From Trichoplax sp. H2 (Eukaryota; Placozoa; Uniplacotomia; Trichoplacea): a stretch of 64,000 nt of DNA. The stretch covers positions 1 through 64,000 of the forward strand of contig NOWV01000265.1 of assembly GCA_003344405.1 (NCBI GenBank). Direction: 5' to 3'. The position numbers and the translations under genes are program-made. The notes beneath the pieces are model-generated. The model did no database searches and was not told the origin of the DNA. It saw only the letters and a list, made by a program, of their open reading frames with translations. Of the stretch, positions 1 to 12,879 are shown one piece after another; position 1 is the stretch's first letter; each line of letters opens with the position of its first letter.

Positions 1-237
1 TTATTTAACGTAGTGATATTTACTTCATTAATAAATCAGTAAAAGTATTTTGATTTACAGTCTAATTCTATCAGTAGATTAAGATAGCAAAGATGCATAT
101 TTTATCTTATCGTTTTATGTTATAAAATATCGAAAGTAAGGAATAAATTCGCTTGTATACTGAGCTTGGAGTACGTGCACGGTATAACCTCCACTTACAT
201 TAATACGATACATAAATACTAAAATTACATTACTTAC

Positions 238-1278
238 CAAGTAAAGAGTGCTATGGAAGTAAAATTATGCTCATCTGAGACTGTAATCTTTCCAAATTGA
301 ATCAAAAGGCTGAAGCTGATTGCTATTGCGAGTACGATAAAAATCCCATAGATTGTTTTACGAATACTAAATTTAGATCGCACAGATATCTCCGCCTTGC
401 TATCTAATATTGTACAATTAATTGGGTAAGAAAAGCTCAAAGTTAATGTTATAAATCTTTCCATTTCAATAGACGATACAAATGTTTCAGTAATGTTAAT
501 TGATCGATGTATAATATATTCAAATGCTTGCAGTCTAGATAGTAATAAAGTATAAAATTATTTTTACCTGTCGAGACGTTATCCGTAGATCCCATAGCTA
601 TTTCGTAAAATATTTCATGAATGTTAATTTATCTTTGTATAATATATCTTCAAATGCTTGCAGCATAGATAGTAATAAAGTATAAAATTGTTTTTACCTG
701 TCGAGACGTTATCCGCAGATTCCATAACTATTTGGCAAAATATATCATGAATGTTCATTTATCGATGTATAATATATATTCAAATGCTTGCAGTATAGAT
801 AGCAATAAAGTATAAAATTGTTTCTACCTGTCGAGACGTTATCCGCAGATTCCATAACTATTTGGCAAAATATTTCATGAATGTTAATATATCGTCGTAT
901 AATATATATTCAAATGCTTACAGTATAGATAGCAATAAAGTATAAAATTGTTTCTACCTGTCAAGACGTTATCCGCAGATTCCATAACTATTTCGTAAAA
1001 TATTTCGTTAATGTTAATTTTTCGTTGCATAATATATATTTAAATACTTGCAGTATAGATAGCAATAAAGTATAAAATTGTTTCTACCTGGGGAGATGTT
1101 ATCTGCAGATTCCATAACTATTTTGTAAAATATTTCATGAATGTTAATTTATCGTTGTATAATATATACTTAAATACTTACAGTATGGCTAGCAATAAAG
1201 TATAAAATTGTTTCTACCTGTCGAGAAGAAATTTGTAGATTTCATAGCTATTTCGTTGTTAATAACACAATTTTCCAT
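238..1278 (-). CDS. SLC35F3/F4-like transporter, 5' exons only (runs off left edge)
   Basis: Two exons fit the family: exon 1 1218-1278 (ATG at 1278, 20 codons plus one base) and exon 2 238-403 (one transmembrane helix followed by QFGKITVS). Phases match the complete neighbours (phase 1 after exon 1, phase 2 after exon 2). By the spacing in the copy at 9976-12517, exon 3 would fall just beyond position 1. The gene is a drug/metabolite transporter-superfamily member, presumably a multi-pass membrane solute carrier; the substrate cannot be told from sequence (thiamine is suggested for vertebrate relatives). Exon 2 is nearly identical to 11609-11774, so duplication is recent. Five 30-nt mini-exon copies lie between the two exons (separate entry). 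Truncation is due to the window edge, not to mutation. Confidence 0.75.
568..1278 (-). repeat. Tandem 130-bp array carrying exon-1-derived mini-exons
   Basis: Splice-donor blocks recur exactly every 130 bp (the same base falls at 570, 700, 830, 960, 1090 and 1220). The highest one belongs to exon 1; the other five are copies of the 3' part of exon 1 plus the start of intron 1. On the minus strand each copy has an AG acceptor (AAATAG), 30 nt of coding-like sequence (568-597, 698-727, 828-857, 958-987, 1088-1117) and a GTAGAA or GTAAAA donor. The 30-nt block is phase 1 on both sides, so any number could be spliced in without shifting frame. Each also has an ATG two bases in. Splicing is inferred, not shown. 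Confidence 0.85.
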
Positions 1279-4200
1279 TCTTAACTTGTGTATTTATTGG
1301 CGATGTTAAATCTAGACGAATTTTCGATATTAATTACATCATCAGTTGTCAAATATATTACAGTTAATATTGTTACACCCTTATTATAGTTATAAAGTCG
1401 AATATATCTGGCACTCTTAGCTCGAGTTATCTATTAATAATTTAGTGTATGTCAGCTGCGAAAACGGTAAATACATTTGTGACACAACCCTAAGAATAGA
1501 CTTTGTTAGCAAGTTCGATTGTAGGATTATACGAGTACTTACGTTAGTTGCGGAGGGTATTATACTTTTAGACTAATTCATGCAATCAAGTGAAGTTAAC
1601 AAGAAATCGAAAAGCCATTATGGCATTGCTTTTAAGATACTAGAATCCGCTATGTCGTTTCCTGATTCAACTAAAGCGATAGTTCTATTGTTTAACCTTA
1701 CAGATACGAGCATAATCACGAAGCCTACGCAAGAAATTATTAGTTTACTATGAATTCATCAAAACTGTAAATTAACGATAAGCGGTTACCTGAGTCTATC
1801 TGAGGGTACAGTAACTACATGTACGCGTATATAATAGCAATGATATTATGCAAGTATACTTGCACCGTTATGCCACGCAAGAACTGTAAATTGTTTTATT
1901 AAGCTATACATTAAATTTAAAACGGAATTCAACTACAATCAGATCAAACTAGAATTCTACATAAATTACCTTCAAATCGATAGAGGAAATTAATGCTAGT
2001 CAGCTTTTACTGTTACTATTTTATACGTAGCAGTAATCCGGCATCTACGCGTGGTAAATACCCAGTCTACAATAAAATAATCAATAAATAGTATCGTAAA
2101 CAATAGCGGGGACTACTATAGATGGAAAACCGGTTTTCTCTCCTTTAGTAGTCTTTACTAACAGGAATGAATGGTATCAAAATACAATCGTCATTTCTAT
2201 CATATTACAGCTTCTGTGCTGCACTGTAGGCCTATCATTATACTATAGCTATAGTCAGATGCCAGTTAATTTATATGGTACAGTCGCATAGATTATGTAT
2301 CTCTATCAAGTTATTAGTACCAAACCATATATAATTAGGTTAATGTTGCTATAATTTGCTGACTCATTACTGATTTGCATATTCGTTGCATTTCGCTTGG
2401 AAATTACTTTAGGTATAGTATCTAATACTGGTTCTAACAGAGTAATCAACAAGAATTTAGAGGAAAAGAATTTTAATTGATTAAATATGGTACACCTCGA
2501 CGAAGCGAGTCTTCGTGATGATTTGTTGATAGGGTTTAGTTGAGTTTTTACTATAATAATTTCTATTTCAATATTTGTATTTGAATTGATTTCTATATAC
2601 TGTATATGCGTTAAAGCAACTATTGTGGGTGTTGTCTTGAGCATGAAGTTTGTAGTTTGTATTTCTCGTTTTCGGTTGCTTAATGAAGTTGATACAATAA
2701 AGTACTAGTATTATTAAAGAGTTACTTTAGAAACATTTCCTGAGTGATCCGTATCGTATTTGATATTGTTATTTCTCCTCTAAGTGTTATCAATCATGAT
2801 TTATGGCATACACTTTACAATCCAAAGGATAAGTCAATGCAAAAATCCAATACAGTATGTACCGGTAATGTGTAGTTCTATCAGAGTGATAAAGTGAGGA
2901 GTAACAGGAACAGAGTTTCAATACAAGAAAAGTGAAGAGAAGCGTCGATTACTAAATATGAATGTAGAGCATTCCCTAATAACCTTACGACTAATATTCC
3001 AAGTTGTAAGACGAACCTAGTCTTCTATAATAAAGTGAAGTTTGCAAGAAACTGCAGTAGTTGTATTTTTGAGAAGATATTTTCTCGCAATGAAATATTT
3101 AGCAATATACAAGGTAGAAGACTAGATTACATTGTACAAGACTCCTGAGGTAGTGTAATCGACTCTCTGGGGTAGATTTCCAATGCTACGGACTGCCATC
3201 TTTATGACTATTAAACTGTACCAAGTACAGTAGTACAGTATAGTGTCATAGACTGCCGGAGCGGAAAAAGAAATCGATGGAGGAATGGTAAATTTTTGAG
3301 GATTCTCTGCCAACAACAAGTTGCAACTAAAATTGAAATTATTTCATAGGTTACTCTTACTGCAGTTTATATACAACCAGCATTGAAATAATTGATACAG
3401 TACTTATTTTACTTTAAAATAACTAACATAGCCTTTCTAAATATTCAATGGCAATAGCCTTTCAAAATTTGTTTACAATATTAAAAATTGAATGATACAA
3501 GTTTTCAGTGAATAATCTTTACCTCAATATCTTATTATATGATATAAAACTATTAGTAAATTGTCGTGGTTAACAATGAACTATTTTTATGGTTACGATG
3601 AGATTCTTCTCGTCCTTTTTAATCGATCTTACTTCGATCACACGACATAGATATTCAAATTTTAATTGATTGAAATAAAATATACCCGAGTACAGAAAGT
3701 ACGCGTGGGCAGAACGTGAAGTATAACGAATATGTAGTATTATGTACCTACCACGATACTAAATTACCATGAGTAGTTTATTACATGTAAATATGTAAAT
3801 ATGTAGATTTAGACTGCGTTAGGTGATGGCGACCGCCACCTAGATTCTTATGTTATCCTATTACGAAATCTGTTGGAAATACATGCCGTAGGACCAATGA
3901 TTGGTCATATCAAATAATTGTTTATATTATTAACGCTGTAACCCTACGTGGATAGACATTATTTTATTATGATAGTATTTCCGAAATTCAGCAGTAGATT
4001 CTTGAATATAGATTTTGGAAGCTAGTTTAGCAGATTCTATGATTATCTGCCGACGTATCATACAGCACTGCGACCATCATCAGGACAGTAGCAATAACGG
4101 GATAATTTGCCTTGTATCTTTTATAGTCCTAATTCCTAAATTTATCGTTACACTCGTAAAACTTAAACAGCATGTATCGGTCAAAAAGTACGATAGATAC

Positions 4201-5190
4201 GTACAGTATGTGCTATGATGATAATATTTGTTATCAGAATTGCATGATAACAATAAGAGGATTACGAATATTTTAGGATAACTTAAATTGCCGTCAGCTG
4301 CCACTAGTGATGGCTATAGGAATGTAACCTGATTGGAAAACTTATATACATATTTCGAATATTTTAGATTAAAATCTTAAACCAAATGTGTTAGATAAAA
4401 TGTAAGGATAATTGTGGATATTTCCCAAATTGAATTTGTAGTTAACAGGATTAGACTAGAGTTTGGAGAATTCCTGAATGGAACGCTTTGGGTAAGTTAT
4501 CACCCTATAATTGGCTATACTGTAGCCCCACGAGGTGCGAGGCTTTGAAAAGTTAGACCGGCTATACTGATACTACTAGGGTTCTGGCTACAGAAGAGAT
4601 TTTTCAATATAGTAGATCGGCTAGCGACTCTATATACTAATCTCGATTAGTCGTTAGTAACAGTAGAACAGTTGAAATTACATTTTCAACCCTTATTGCT
4701 AGTCTCTACAATTGAGACCTGTGACAGTACCATAGTGTATATCTACATATTGTCGCTAGTCGATTAATAGGAATGAAAATCGGTCGAAAAATCTGTACTA
4801 GAACTGTTAACCCCTGCGAATGCTACAGTCTAGTCTGCCACATTCATTAATTACACATAGAAAATATGCTTATGAAAATTAAAGTGATTAATAAATGCTG
4901 CAATAAACAGGGTAAAAACTACTTCATCTCAATACTAATAAATGAATAGAAATAAATATCTATTGAAATCTATAGCAATAGCTATAGTATTGTGAATTAA
5001 GTTCATTCGAGTTGAAATATCAGAATTATTTTATTTATCTCCCTGATAAAATTGTATTACAAATCGAGAGTGAAAGCCAATGCGATATATACACTCAGCC
5101 TACTATAGGAAAGCCTCATAGTCAGCAGAGACATTCCTAAGCTAAGTTGCTAAAACGATTTCGAATAAACATCAGTGCTCGTATTGACTT
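1279..5190. other. Gene-poor interval between transporter copies
   Basis: No supported exon. Bases about 1310-2160 are closely similar to the region upstream of the damaged copy (12535-12875 and 13441-13905), so they belong to the duplicated unit. A 112-codon minus-strand ORF at 2306-2644 has hydrophobic stretches near its end but no recognisable family. A short GTAC-rich patch lies near 3220-3245. Confidence 0.5.
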
Positions 5191-7327
5191 TTATGTTTTT
5201 CGACGTCTACACATTAGTAAGTTAATTGGCATTTTTGATATCCACTGAGCCTTTTCCAAAGGTATTAATAAAATTAAAAATCCTAAAGCTAATAACAATG
5301 TACTAAATATTTTTAATACAGAAAACGATTCATTACGGAAGATTACGTCAATAACTGCATTAATCGGTATTCCAAAGAGAGCACCAAGCGAAATGAATAC
5401 AGGATATGTAACGGCGACTCCAATAATAACTGAACCGGTATATAACATATTAAATAAATTTGTAATCATTAGAGGTTCCCAAGGAACTTCAGACCACATA
5501 AGATTTTCAATTCCCGCAAAATGAAATATGATAACAGATATCCAACCCAACAATAAATTAAGGACACTAATAATTGATAACAGCATTGACCCTTGAATTG
5601 CCGATGCATCACCAATGAAAACTTTTGTATGAACCTGATAAATATTACAAGTTGTTTAGCAGATAAACATTATATTTCAATAAGGATAAACGATAAATAT
5701 CTGCAGATGCAATCCATTAATGATCAAATTTTTGTAACTTACTCGAAAACAAGCAGCAGCTAAAGCAAATAATGTGGATAAAATGACGCCTATTGCGGCG
5801 AATGAGCCAAAACCATCGTCGTAAGCAAACAATATGACGCCTGCCGTAGATAAGCATACTGCGAATGCCTAAAAATTAATAAAATTTTAAAAGCGATTTT
5901 TGTTTTTGAATGAGTATAATATGTTTTACTTCATGATTAAAATACATCATTACTCTTTAATTCATAGATATACATAATAATTCTGTCTCTAAAAATCTAT
6001 CATAGCCTTAGAATTATGATAACACTTACCCTAAGCAATATAAATGGCTCTTTCAAAAATATAATAGATAGCACATAAACCATGCCGAGTACCGATGAAA
6101 AAACTGCTGTAACATCGGTTGGGGCCGTAAAATTTAAAGGGTAATAGTTTAATACGATAACCATATTCATATTTATGGCTAATGGTAACAAGCGTAACCA
6201 AAATACTTTTTTGATATCTTTGCGTGGACAAATTTTTATTGATTCTCTAAATAACATTAAAAACAATCAGAGTTTAGTTATTTTCTTAGCTAAGTGATAC
6301 TATCGTAAGTGTGGGTAAGTATTAGCACGATGCATTTGTAAGAGCTAAAATAGAAGATTAATATACCTACAGTACGCTTATCTAGTAAGTTCAATAAATC
6401 AATAGGTAACTAGATATACGGCATAGAACATATTATCAAGGATACCTATATATTTGGCGTAAGCTTTCACCCTTAAAAATCATTAACAATATGGCATGGA
6501 TTGGAAAAGTGAGTATGGTCGTTGAAGCTGAAACCCTATGCATAGGTTAATGTATTAAGAAATTAAAATTTGATGAGAATCGAAGCCTACGTGTAATTTA
6601 TTACTGTAAAAATCAATTTATTGACAACCGACAACTATGAGATTGCAGGGTTTATAAATACGTATAAGGTTAACAAGTGGAAAGAACTATTAGAGTGTAA
6701 AATTATCATATATAGTATATGATTTAGTAAAAAGCTTTCAATTTTTAATGTGATCCTACAAACAAAATAGAGTGACATTGACTATATTTATTATTTTATC
6801 GTTATTTTAGACTGGAAAAATTAAATGTAGAAAACAGTATACACCTGCATTAAGTTTAGCAGTGGGTATATTTAGTAATACAATATTCTATCCTAGTATC
6901 ATGTATCGTTGGTATAATATACTAGAATTATTATACTTACCAAGTAAAGAAAGTCATCGAAGTGAAATTACTCTCAGTTGAGACTGTAACCTTTCCAAAT
7001 TGGTTAAAAAGACTAAAAGTAACAGCCGTTGCGAGTACAATAATAATTCCATAGATTGTTTTACGACGGCTTAACTTAGAAAACGTCGATTTCTCATCTT
7101 GGAATTAATTCATTTTTACAAAAGGAAAAGTTAATAGTTAATAATAATGAAGTGATTTGGTAGAAAGTTATAAAATGTGTTCGTTTTGTTAACTTATAGG
7201 TATAAAATATGTATGTAGTACTTGTAATATAGCTAGTTAGCAATAAAATATTATTGTTTCTACCTGTTGAGATTTTATCCGCAGATTGTACAGCCATTTC
7301 ATAGCTATTGATAGAATAATCTTCCAT
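5191..7327 (-). CDS. SLC35F3/F4-like membrane transporter, complete
   Basis: Six exons: 7264-7327, 6941-7097, 6446-6535, 6030-6246, 5743-5868 and 5191-5634, giving 365 aa. All borders are GT-AG and all phases agree. The protein has about ten hydrophobic helices in a drug/metabolite transporter arrangement. Family hallmarks are TAPTDVTAVFSSVL in exon 4, AYDDGFGS in exon 5, and GVAVTYPVFISLG followed by GIPINAVID in exon 6. These resemble SLC35F3/F4, whose vertebrate members are proposed thiamine carriers; the substrate here is unknown. The ATG is chosen because it opens the only frame reaching the exon-1 donor, and the copy at 15904-17962 starts at the same place. It lies in tandem, same strand, with three paralogues. 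No mini-exon array is seen in its first intron. Best alternative: another SLC35F subfamily. Confidence 0.87.
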
Positions 7328-9975
7328 TTTTAACTTGTGCTTGTTGGTAATATTCTAAATCTAAAGAGAGATATATTACAATAATTACATTGTCCATTTT
7401 CAACTCAACTATAGCTAATATTATTACGGATTACTTAATCACTGTACAGTACAGTATATTATTGTTCTAAAGTACAACACATTTAGCATTCTTAGCGAAA
7501 GTCATCCATTGATACACAAATGAAAATACTGCATACCAGTAAAATAGCCCTAATTTAAGATGCAATACGTTTGGAGGTCAAATTGTAAGATTATACAAGC
7601 TTCTACTGTATTCTTGGAGGATTTTATACTGTTCGATAAACTAATTGGTAGAAGGACTGAATGGATCAAGTCCAATCACTGAATTCATGTACTGTACGCA
7701 CGTTAATCAAATGAAGTTGACAAGAAATTGAAATTTTTATCCTATCGTTTTTGAGACGCTCTATCGCTCAATAATAAATAGAGTGATATGTATTTTCCAC
7801 TATTTTTGGATATAACATGGACATAATATGGGTTCTAACATGCTATGGAGTGTCTTTCTATGCTACAGTATCTGGTGACGATTTAACTAAGTAAGTAGTT
7901 CCATCGTTTCCATTACCTATACGAGGTGGAATGGCAGAACCAATCAAACCTGTGTAATACATTATTGGCTTAACGTAGATCGAGTAGAATTGTAGAATAA
8001 GGATAATGAAGCGGGTTTTTGAGTCTATCTGAGAATATTACAACATGTATAGCTAATGATGCTATTTATTGACATGGTTTGGCGTCGATGACTACCATTT
8101 CCTATACGACTACGTCTACATTCCCCATGGTAGGAATTGTCATGTTCATTCATTGTAATCAGCCTATACAATCATTTGAATTAGCAATGTATCTACACTA
8201 TCGATTCTACAGCACTAATTATACTCTGCATATTCTACAATGAATGCTAATGGTTTAAGGCATTCTATGTTAAGAGCTACTTTCTTACCGACATTTTCTT
8301 TGCAGACTTCCGTGTACACCATCATCGGTGATTTGGATACAATGAATAAAAATTAAATAAGTGCTTGTCTAGCTTATTATACTGTACCTCGTATACGGTA
8401 CAGTATGTACGAGTACTGTACTGTACGGCTTGCATCATCATCGTCGATTTCGATGTAACGAATATTGATCATTAGTTCAAGTCGAGCCACAGTATGTTAA
8501 TTCGTTAACGCTGTAATTGAATGTGAATATGCTGTACTGTATATATAAGCAGCTGCTCTTCAAGTAGTAATAAATGAATTCTTAATTGTCGTCTAGCATA
8601 ACGGTAGATAGTAGATAGTTTACTCCTCGATGGTTTGGGCTAGATTAGACGTCTTAGTTCGACTTCTTACCTCTGTCGAATCAGTCGGCTACACTGATTA
8701 CGACTTCAGTACTGCACAGTGCTGGACTGGGCTGAGTAAAATGAATAGGTGCTTACTCGTAATATCAACTCAAATTATCGTCTGCTAGATACTACCAGGG
8801 GGGTTTCTGAGACAATCGTTCTTTTTGTCTCAGTAGCCATCTACTGCAGTAGTTAGTCCATGATCGTAGCCATTTCAATCATTGCAATGTACAGACGTAC
8901 GTACTTTCCGACAAATACAGGCGGAGACGATTGCCAACAGTGCTCCGTCCAATCCTGTTGTTGATTATTGAATGCAATCCATCTCAATCAAATAAGAGTA
9001 TACTAATGGCAGTGTCAGACTTGATTTATTGAAGCAAAGTCCAGCCAAAGCTGTGGGCCAGGTAGGATTACCAATAACGCGATCTCATGTCGTGCTATTC
9101 TTACACAAAAGATCAAAGAAAGAAGAAGAAATGATCTACTCGTTGTACTGCATGTTGTGAGTAATACGGCATGCACCTGTGAGTACAGAGGACGTACAGT
9201 ATGTGAGTAGTGCTGAGTACTAAAAGAGAGAGAAGAGTGCAGGCTATGCTCTTCAATGAATCAATAATTACTCTATTACTACCTTACACGTCATATTTCT
9301 TTCAAATCGATCGTAATCCCGTGATATAAAATTTATGAAATAATTTCAACTAGTGAAACGATTGATAAATCTATTATCTTAAAATAATTTTATCTGTATG
9401 TGATATGTGTACATGTACTTTTCAGTACATACTATTAAGTAAAAAGTACAAGTACACCAAGCGAATAGTGTGAGTGCGAGATCTACTAGTACTAATAAAT
9501 CAATAGAATACGTGTACCGTATTATATCTCCATACGTTATCGCTAATAAACAAGCAATAATAAAGTCTATCTAGTAAAATAAACTGTAAATTCATAAGCC
9601 CAAACAAATGCTTATCGAGACAGAGAGGGAAAGAATAACAACAGAATGTGTATCTGTGTATTTATTAATTAAAAGAAGCTTTACAGAAGCAGTTATTACA
9701 CGTGCGATAAGATTATTCTGTAACCTTCAAAATTTTATAAAACCTAGTCTATCTTTAATACTGCCATAAATATTGCAAAAGCTACATCATACCACCGAAA
9801 TCAGATGGATATAATAAGTACTTTGTCACACTCTATAATCTTTATTGTGAATATTGTCAAACTGGCTGTCTACAGCTGTAATGTATATTTATTTTTTATC
9901 TCTAAGATATAAATTTTATCATTACTCGAAAAGCGATTGTGAATAAACCAGATTTTATAAGAGTAATCGTAACTC
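7328..9975. other. Intergenic DNA with duplicated blocks
   Basis: No exon supported. Segments about 7613-8200 and 8765-9260 are closely similar to 13908-14470 and 14487-14960 upstream of the damaged copy. A shorter piece reappears near 15407-15460. A GTAC-palindrome patch sits at about 8380-8440. Confidence 0.55.
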
Positions 9976-12517
9976 TTATTTTTTTCGATATCTACAAGTT
10001 ATCAACTTAATTGGCGTTCTAGATATCGATTTAGCCTTTTCCAAAGGTATTAATAAAATTAAGAATCCTAGAGCAAGTAATAATGTGCTCACTATTTTTA
10101 ATGCCGAAAACGATTCGTTACGGAAGATCGCGTCAATAACTGCGTTAATCGGTATTCCAAAGAGAGAACCTAGCGAAATAAATACAGGATAGGTAACAGC
10201 GACTCCAACAACAATGAAGTAGGTATGTAACATATTAAATAAATTTGTAATCATTAGAGGTTCCCAAGGAATGTCAGACCATGTAAGCTTTTCAAATCCC
10301 GTATAATGAAATATAACAACAGGTATCCATCCCAACAAGAAATTAATAATGCTAATAATTGTCAATAGCATCGATGCTTGAATTGGCGATGCATCGCCAA
10401 TAGAATACTTTTCGTATACCTAATAAATATTATATACCTTTCAGTACTTAAACTGTAACACTTTAATAAAGATAAGCAGTAACATATATATAAAGTTCAT
10501 TAATAAATAACTATAAATTTTACTATAACTTACACGAAAACAAGCTGCGCAGAGAGTAAAGAATACTGATAGAATAACACCCAAGGTAGCGAAAGAGCCA
10601 AAACCATCATCATAAGCGAACAGTACTACACCTGTCGTAGATAGGCATACCGCTAACGCCTAAGAAGTAATCATATTTTAGAAGTGATATTTTTACTATC
10701 AATCGATACCGTATAACATGTTTGATCTCACGAATAAAGTACTATTACTCTTAATTAAAAGCCCTTACAAGATATCTTTATCTTTCAAAATAGTGTGTAT
10801 TACTTTTATAATCTTAGAACTACGAGAATACTTACCCTAAGTAATACAAATGGCTCTTTCAAAAATAGGACCGATAAAATATACACCATGCTTAGTACTG
10901 ACGAAAAAATAGCCGTAATATCGGTTGGAGCCGTAAAGTTTAGAGGGTAATAGTTTAACGCCACAGTTATATTCATAAGTATGGCTAATGGTAGTAATCG
11001 AAGCCAAAAAATTTTTTTAAGTCTTTACGTGGATAAATTTTAATTGATTCTCTAGATAACACAATTATATTAAAAATAATTTAAGCTTAGTGATTTCTCT
11101 TTCTACCGATTAAATATAAGTGTCAGTTTATCAATATAATGAGTATATGATATACAGGCGGTAGTCTATCAAGTATGTTTAATTACTCAATATGTAATTT
11201 AGATACAAGGTATAGTAAATAGATTATTATTTTTATCATATCGATTACTATCATGCATACTTGTATATCTGGCGTAAGTTTTCGCCCTTAAAAATCATTA
11301 AAAGTATGGCATGTAGTGGAAAGGCAAGTGAATTAGTTGACGCTGCAATCCTGTAGAAAAGGTTATAATAATTATTTAACGTAGTGATATTTACTTCATT
11401 AATAAATCAGTAAAAGTATTTTGATTTACATTCTAATTCTATCAGTAGATTAAGATAGCAAAGATGCATATTTTATCTTATCGTTTTATGTTATAAAATA
11501 TCGAAAGTAAGGAATAAATTCGCTTGTATACTGAGCTTGGAGTACGTGCACGGTATAACCTCCACTTACATTAATACGATACATAAATACTAAAATTACA
11601 TTACTTACCAAGTAAAGAGTGCTATGGAAGTAAAATTATGCTCATCTGAGACTGTAATCTTTCCAAATTGAACTAAAAGGCTGAAGCTGATTGCTATTGC
11701 GAGTACGATAAAAATCCCATAGATTGTTTTACGAATACTAAATTTAGATCGCACAGATATCTCCGCCTTGCTGTCTAATATTATATAATTAATTGGGTAA
11801 GAAAAGCTCAAAGTTAATGTTATAAATCTTTCCATTTCAATAGACGATACAAATGTTTCAGTAATGTTAATTTATCGATGTATAATATATTCAAATGCTT
11901 GCAGTCTAGATAGTAATAAAGTATAAAATTATTTTTACCTGTCGAGACGTTATCCGTAGATCCCATAGCTATTTCGTAAAATATTTCATGAATGTTAATT
12001 TATCGGTGTATATTATCTTCAAATGCTTGCCGTATGGCTAGCAATAAAGTATAAAATTGTTTTCACCTATCGAGAGGTTATCCGCAGATTCCATAACTAT
12101 TTGGCAAAATATTTCATGAATGTTAATTTATCGTTGTACAATATATATTCAAATGCTTACAGTATAGATAGCAATAAAGTATAAAATTGTTTCTACCTGG
12201 GGAGACGATATCTGCAGATTCCATAACAATTTCGTAAAATATTTCATGAATGTTAATTTGTCGTTGTATAATATATATTTAAATACTTACAGTATGGCTA
12301 GCAATAAAGTATAAAATTCTTTCTACCTGTCGAGACGTTATCCGCAGATTCCATAACTGTTTCGTAAAATATTTCATGAATGTTAATTTATCGTTGTATA
12401 ATCTATATTTAAATACTTATAGTATGGCTAGCAATAAAGTATAAAACTGTTTCTACCTGTCGAGACGATATTCTTAGATTTCATAGTTATTTTCGTTGTT
12501 AATAGCACAATTTTCCA
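9976..12517 (-). pseudogene. SLC35F3/F4-like transporter copy with start loss and frameshifts
   Basis: All six exons can be aligned to the intact copies: 12457-12517 (exon 1), 11609-11774, 11261-11350, 10836-11051, 10534-10659 and 9976-10419. Three lesions are visible. The exon 1 start codon is GTG where the edge copy has ATG. Exon 1 has one extra A in an A-run (near 12490), leading to an early stop. Exon 4 is 216 nt instead of 217, with one base missing in an A7/T6 run at about 11010-11022; the frame downstream otherwise continues as family sequence. Splice sites are all intact and the remaining residues are well conserved, so inactivation is recent or partly a sequencing artefact. An in-frame ATG later in exon 1, or in a mini-exon, could bypass the first two lesions but not the exon 4 shift. 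Confidence 0.75.
11939..12517 (-). repeat. Second mini-exon array (about 130-bp period)
   Basis: Same organisation as 568-1278. Mini-exons of 30 nt lie at 11939-11968, 12067-12096, 12197-12226 and 12327-12356, then exon 1 at 12457-12517. Period is 128 or 130 bp. The array has one unit fewer than the left-edge copy, so unit number has changed since duplication. One donor has drifted to ATAG/GTGAAA but still starts with GT. Confidence 0.82.
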
Positions 12518-12879
12518 CTTTTAACTAGTATTTATTGGCGATGTTAAATCTAGACAAATTTTCGATATTAATTGCATCGTCAGTTGTCAAATATATTACA
12601 GTTAATATTATTACACCCGATTATAGTTATAAAGTCGAACATATCTGGCACTCTTAGCTCGAGTTATCTATTAATAATTTAGTGTATGTCAGCTGCGAAA
12701 ACGGTATATACATTTGTGACACAACCCTAAGAATAGACTATGTTAGCAAGTTCGATTGTAGGATTACACGAGTATCTACGTTAGTTGCGGAGGATATTAT
12801 ACTTTTAGACTAATTCATGTAATCAAGTGAAGTTAACAGGAAATCGAAAGGTCATTATAGCATTGTTTTTGAGATACTT

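Noticed and set aside
234-464. 76-codon minus ORF starting MERFITL
   Set aside because: Only the part from 403 down is exon 2 of the transporter; the start is intron read-through. The same applies at 11605-11835.
568-1220. CRISPR-like regular repeats
   Set aside because: The 130-bp unit is repeated throughout, with no short repeat and unique spacers; it is explained by exon duplication in a eukaryotic gene.
2306-2644. 112-codon minus ORF, possibly a receptor fragment
   Set aside because: Hydrophobic end only; no conserved motif, no supporting neighbouring exon and no second copy seen.
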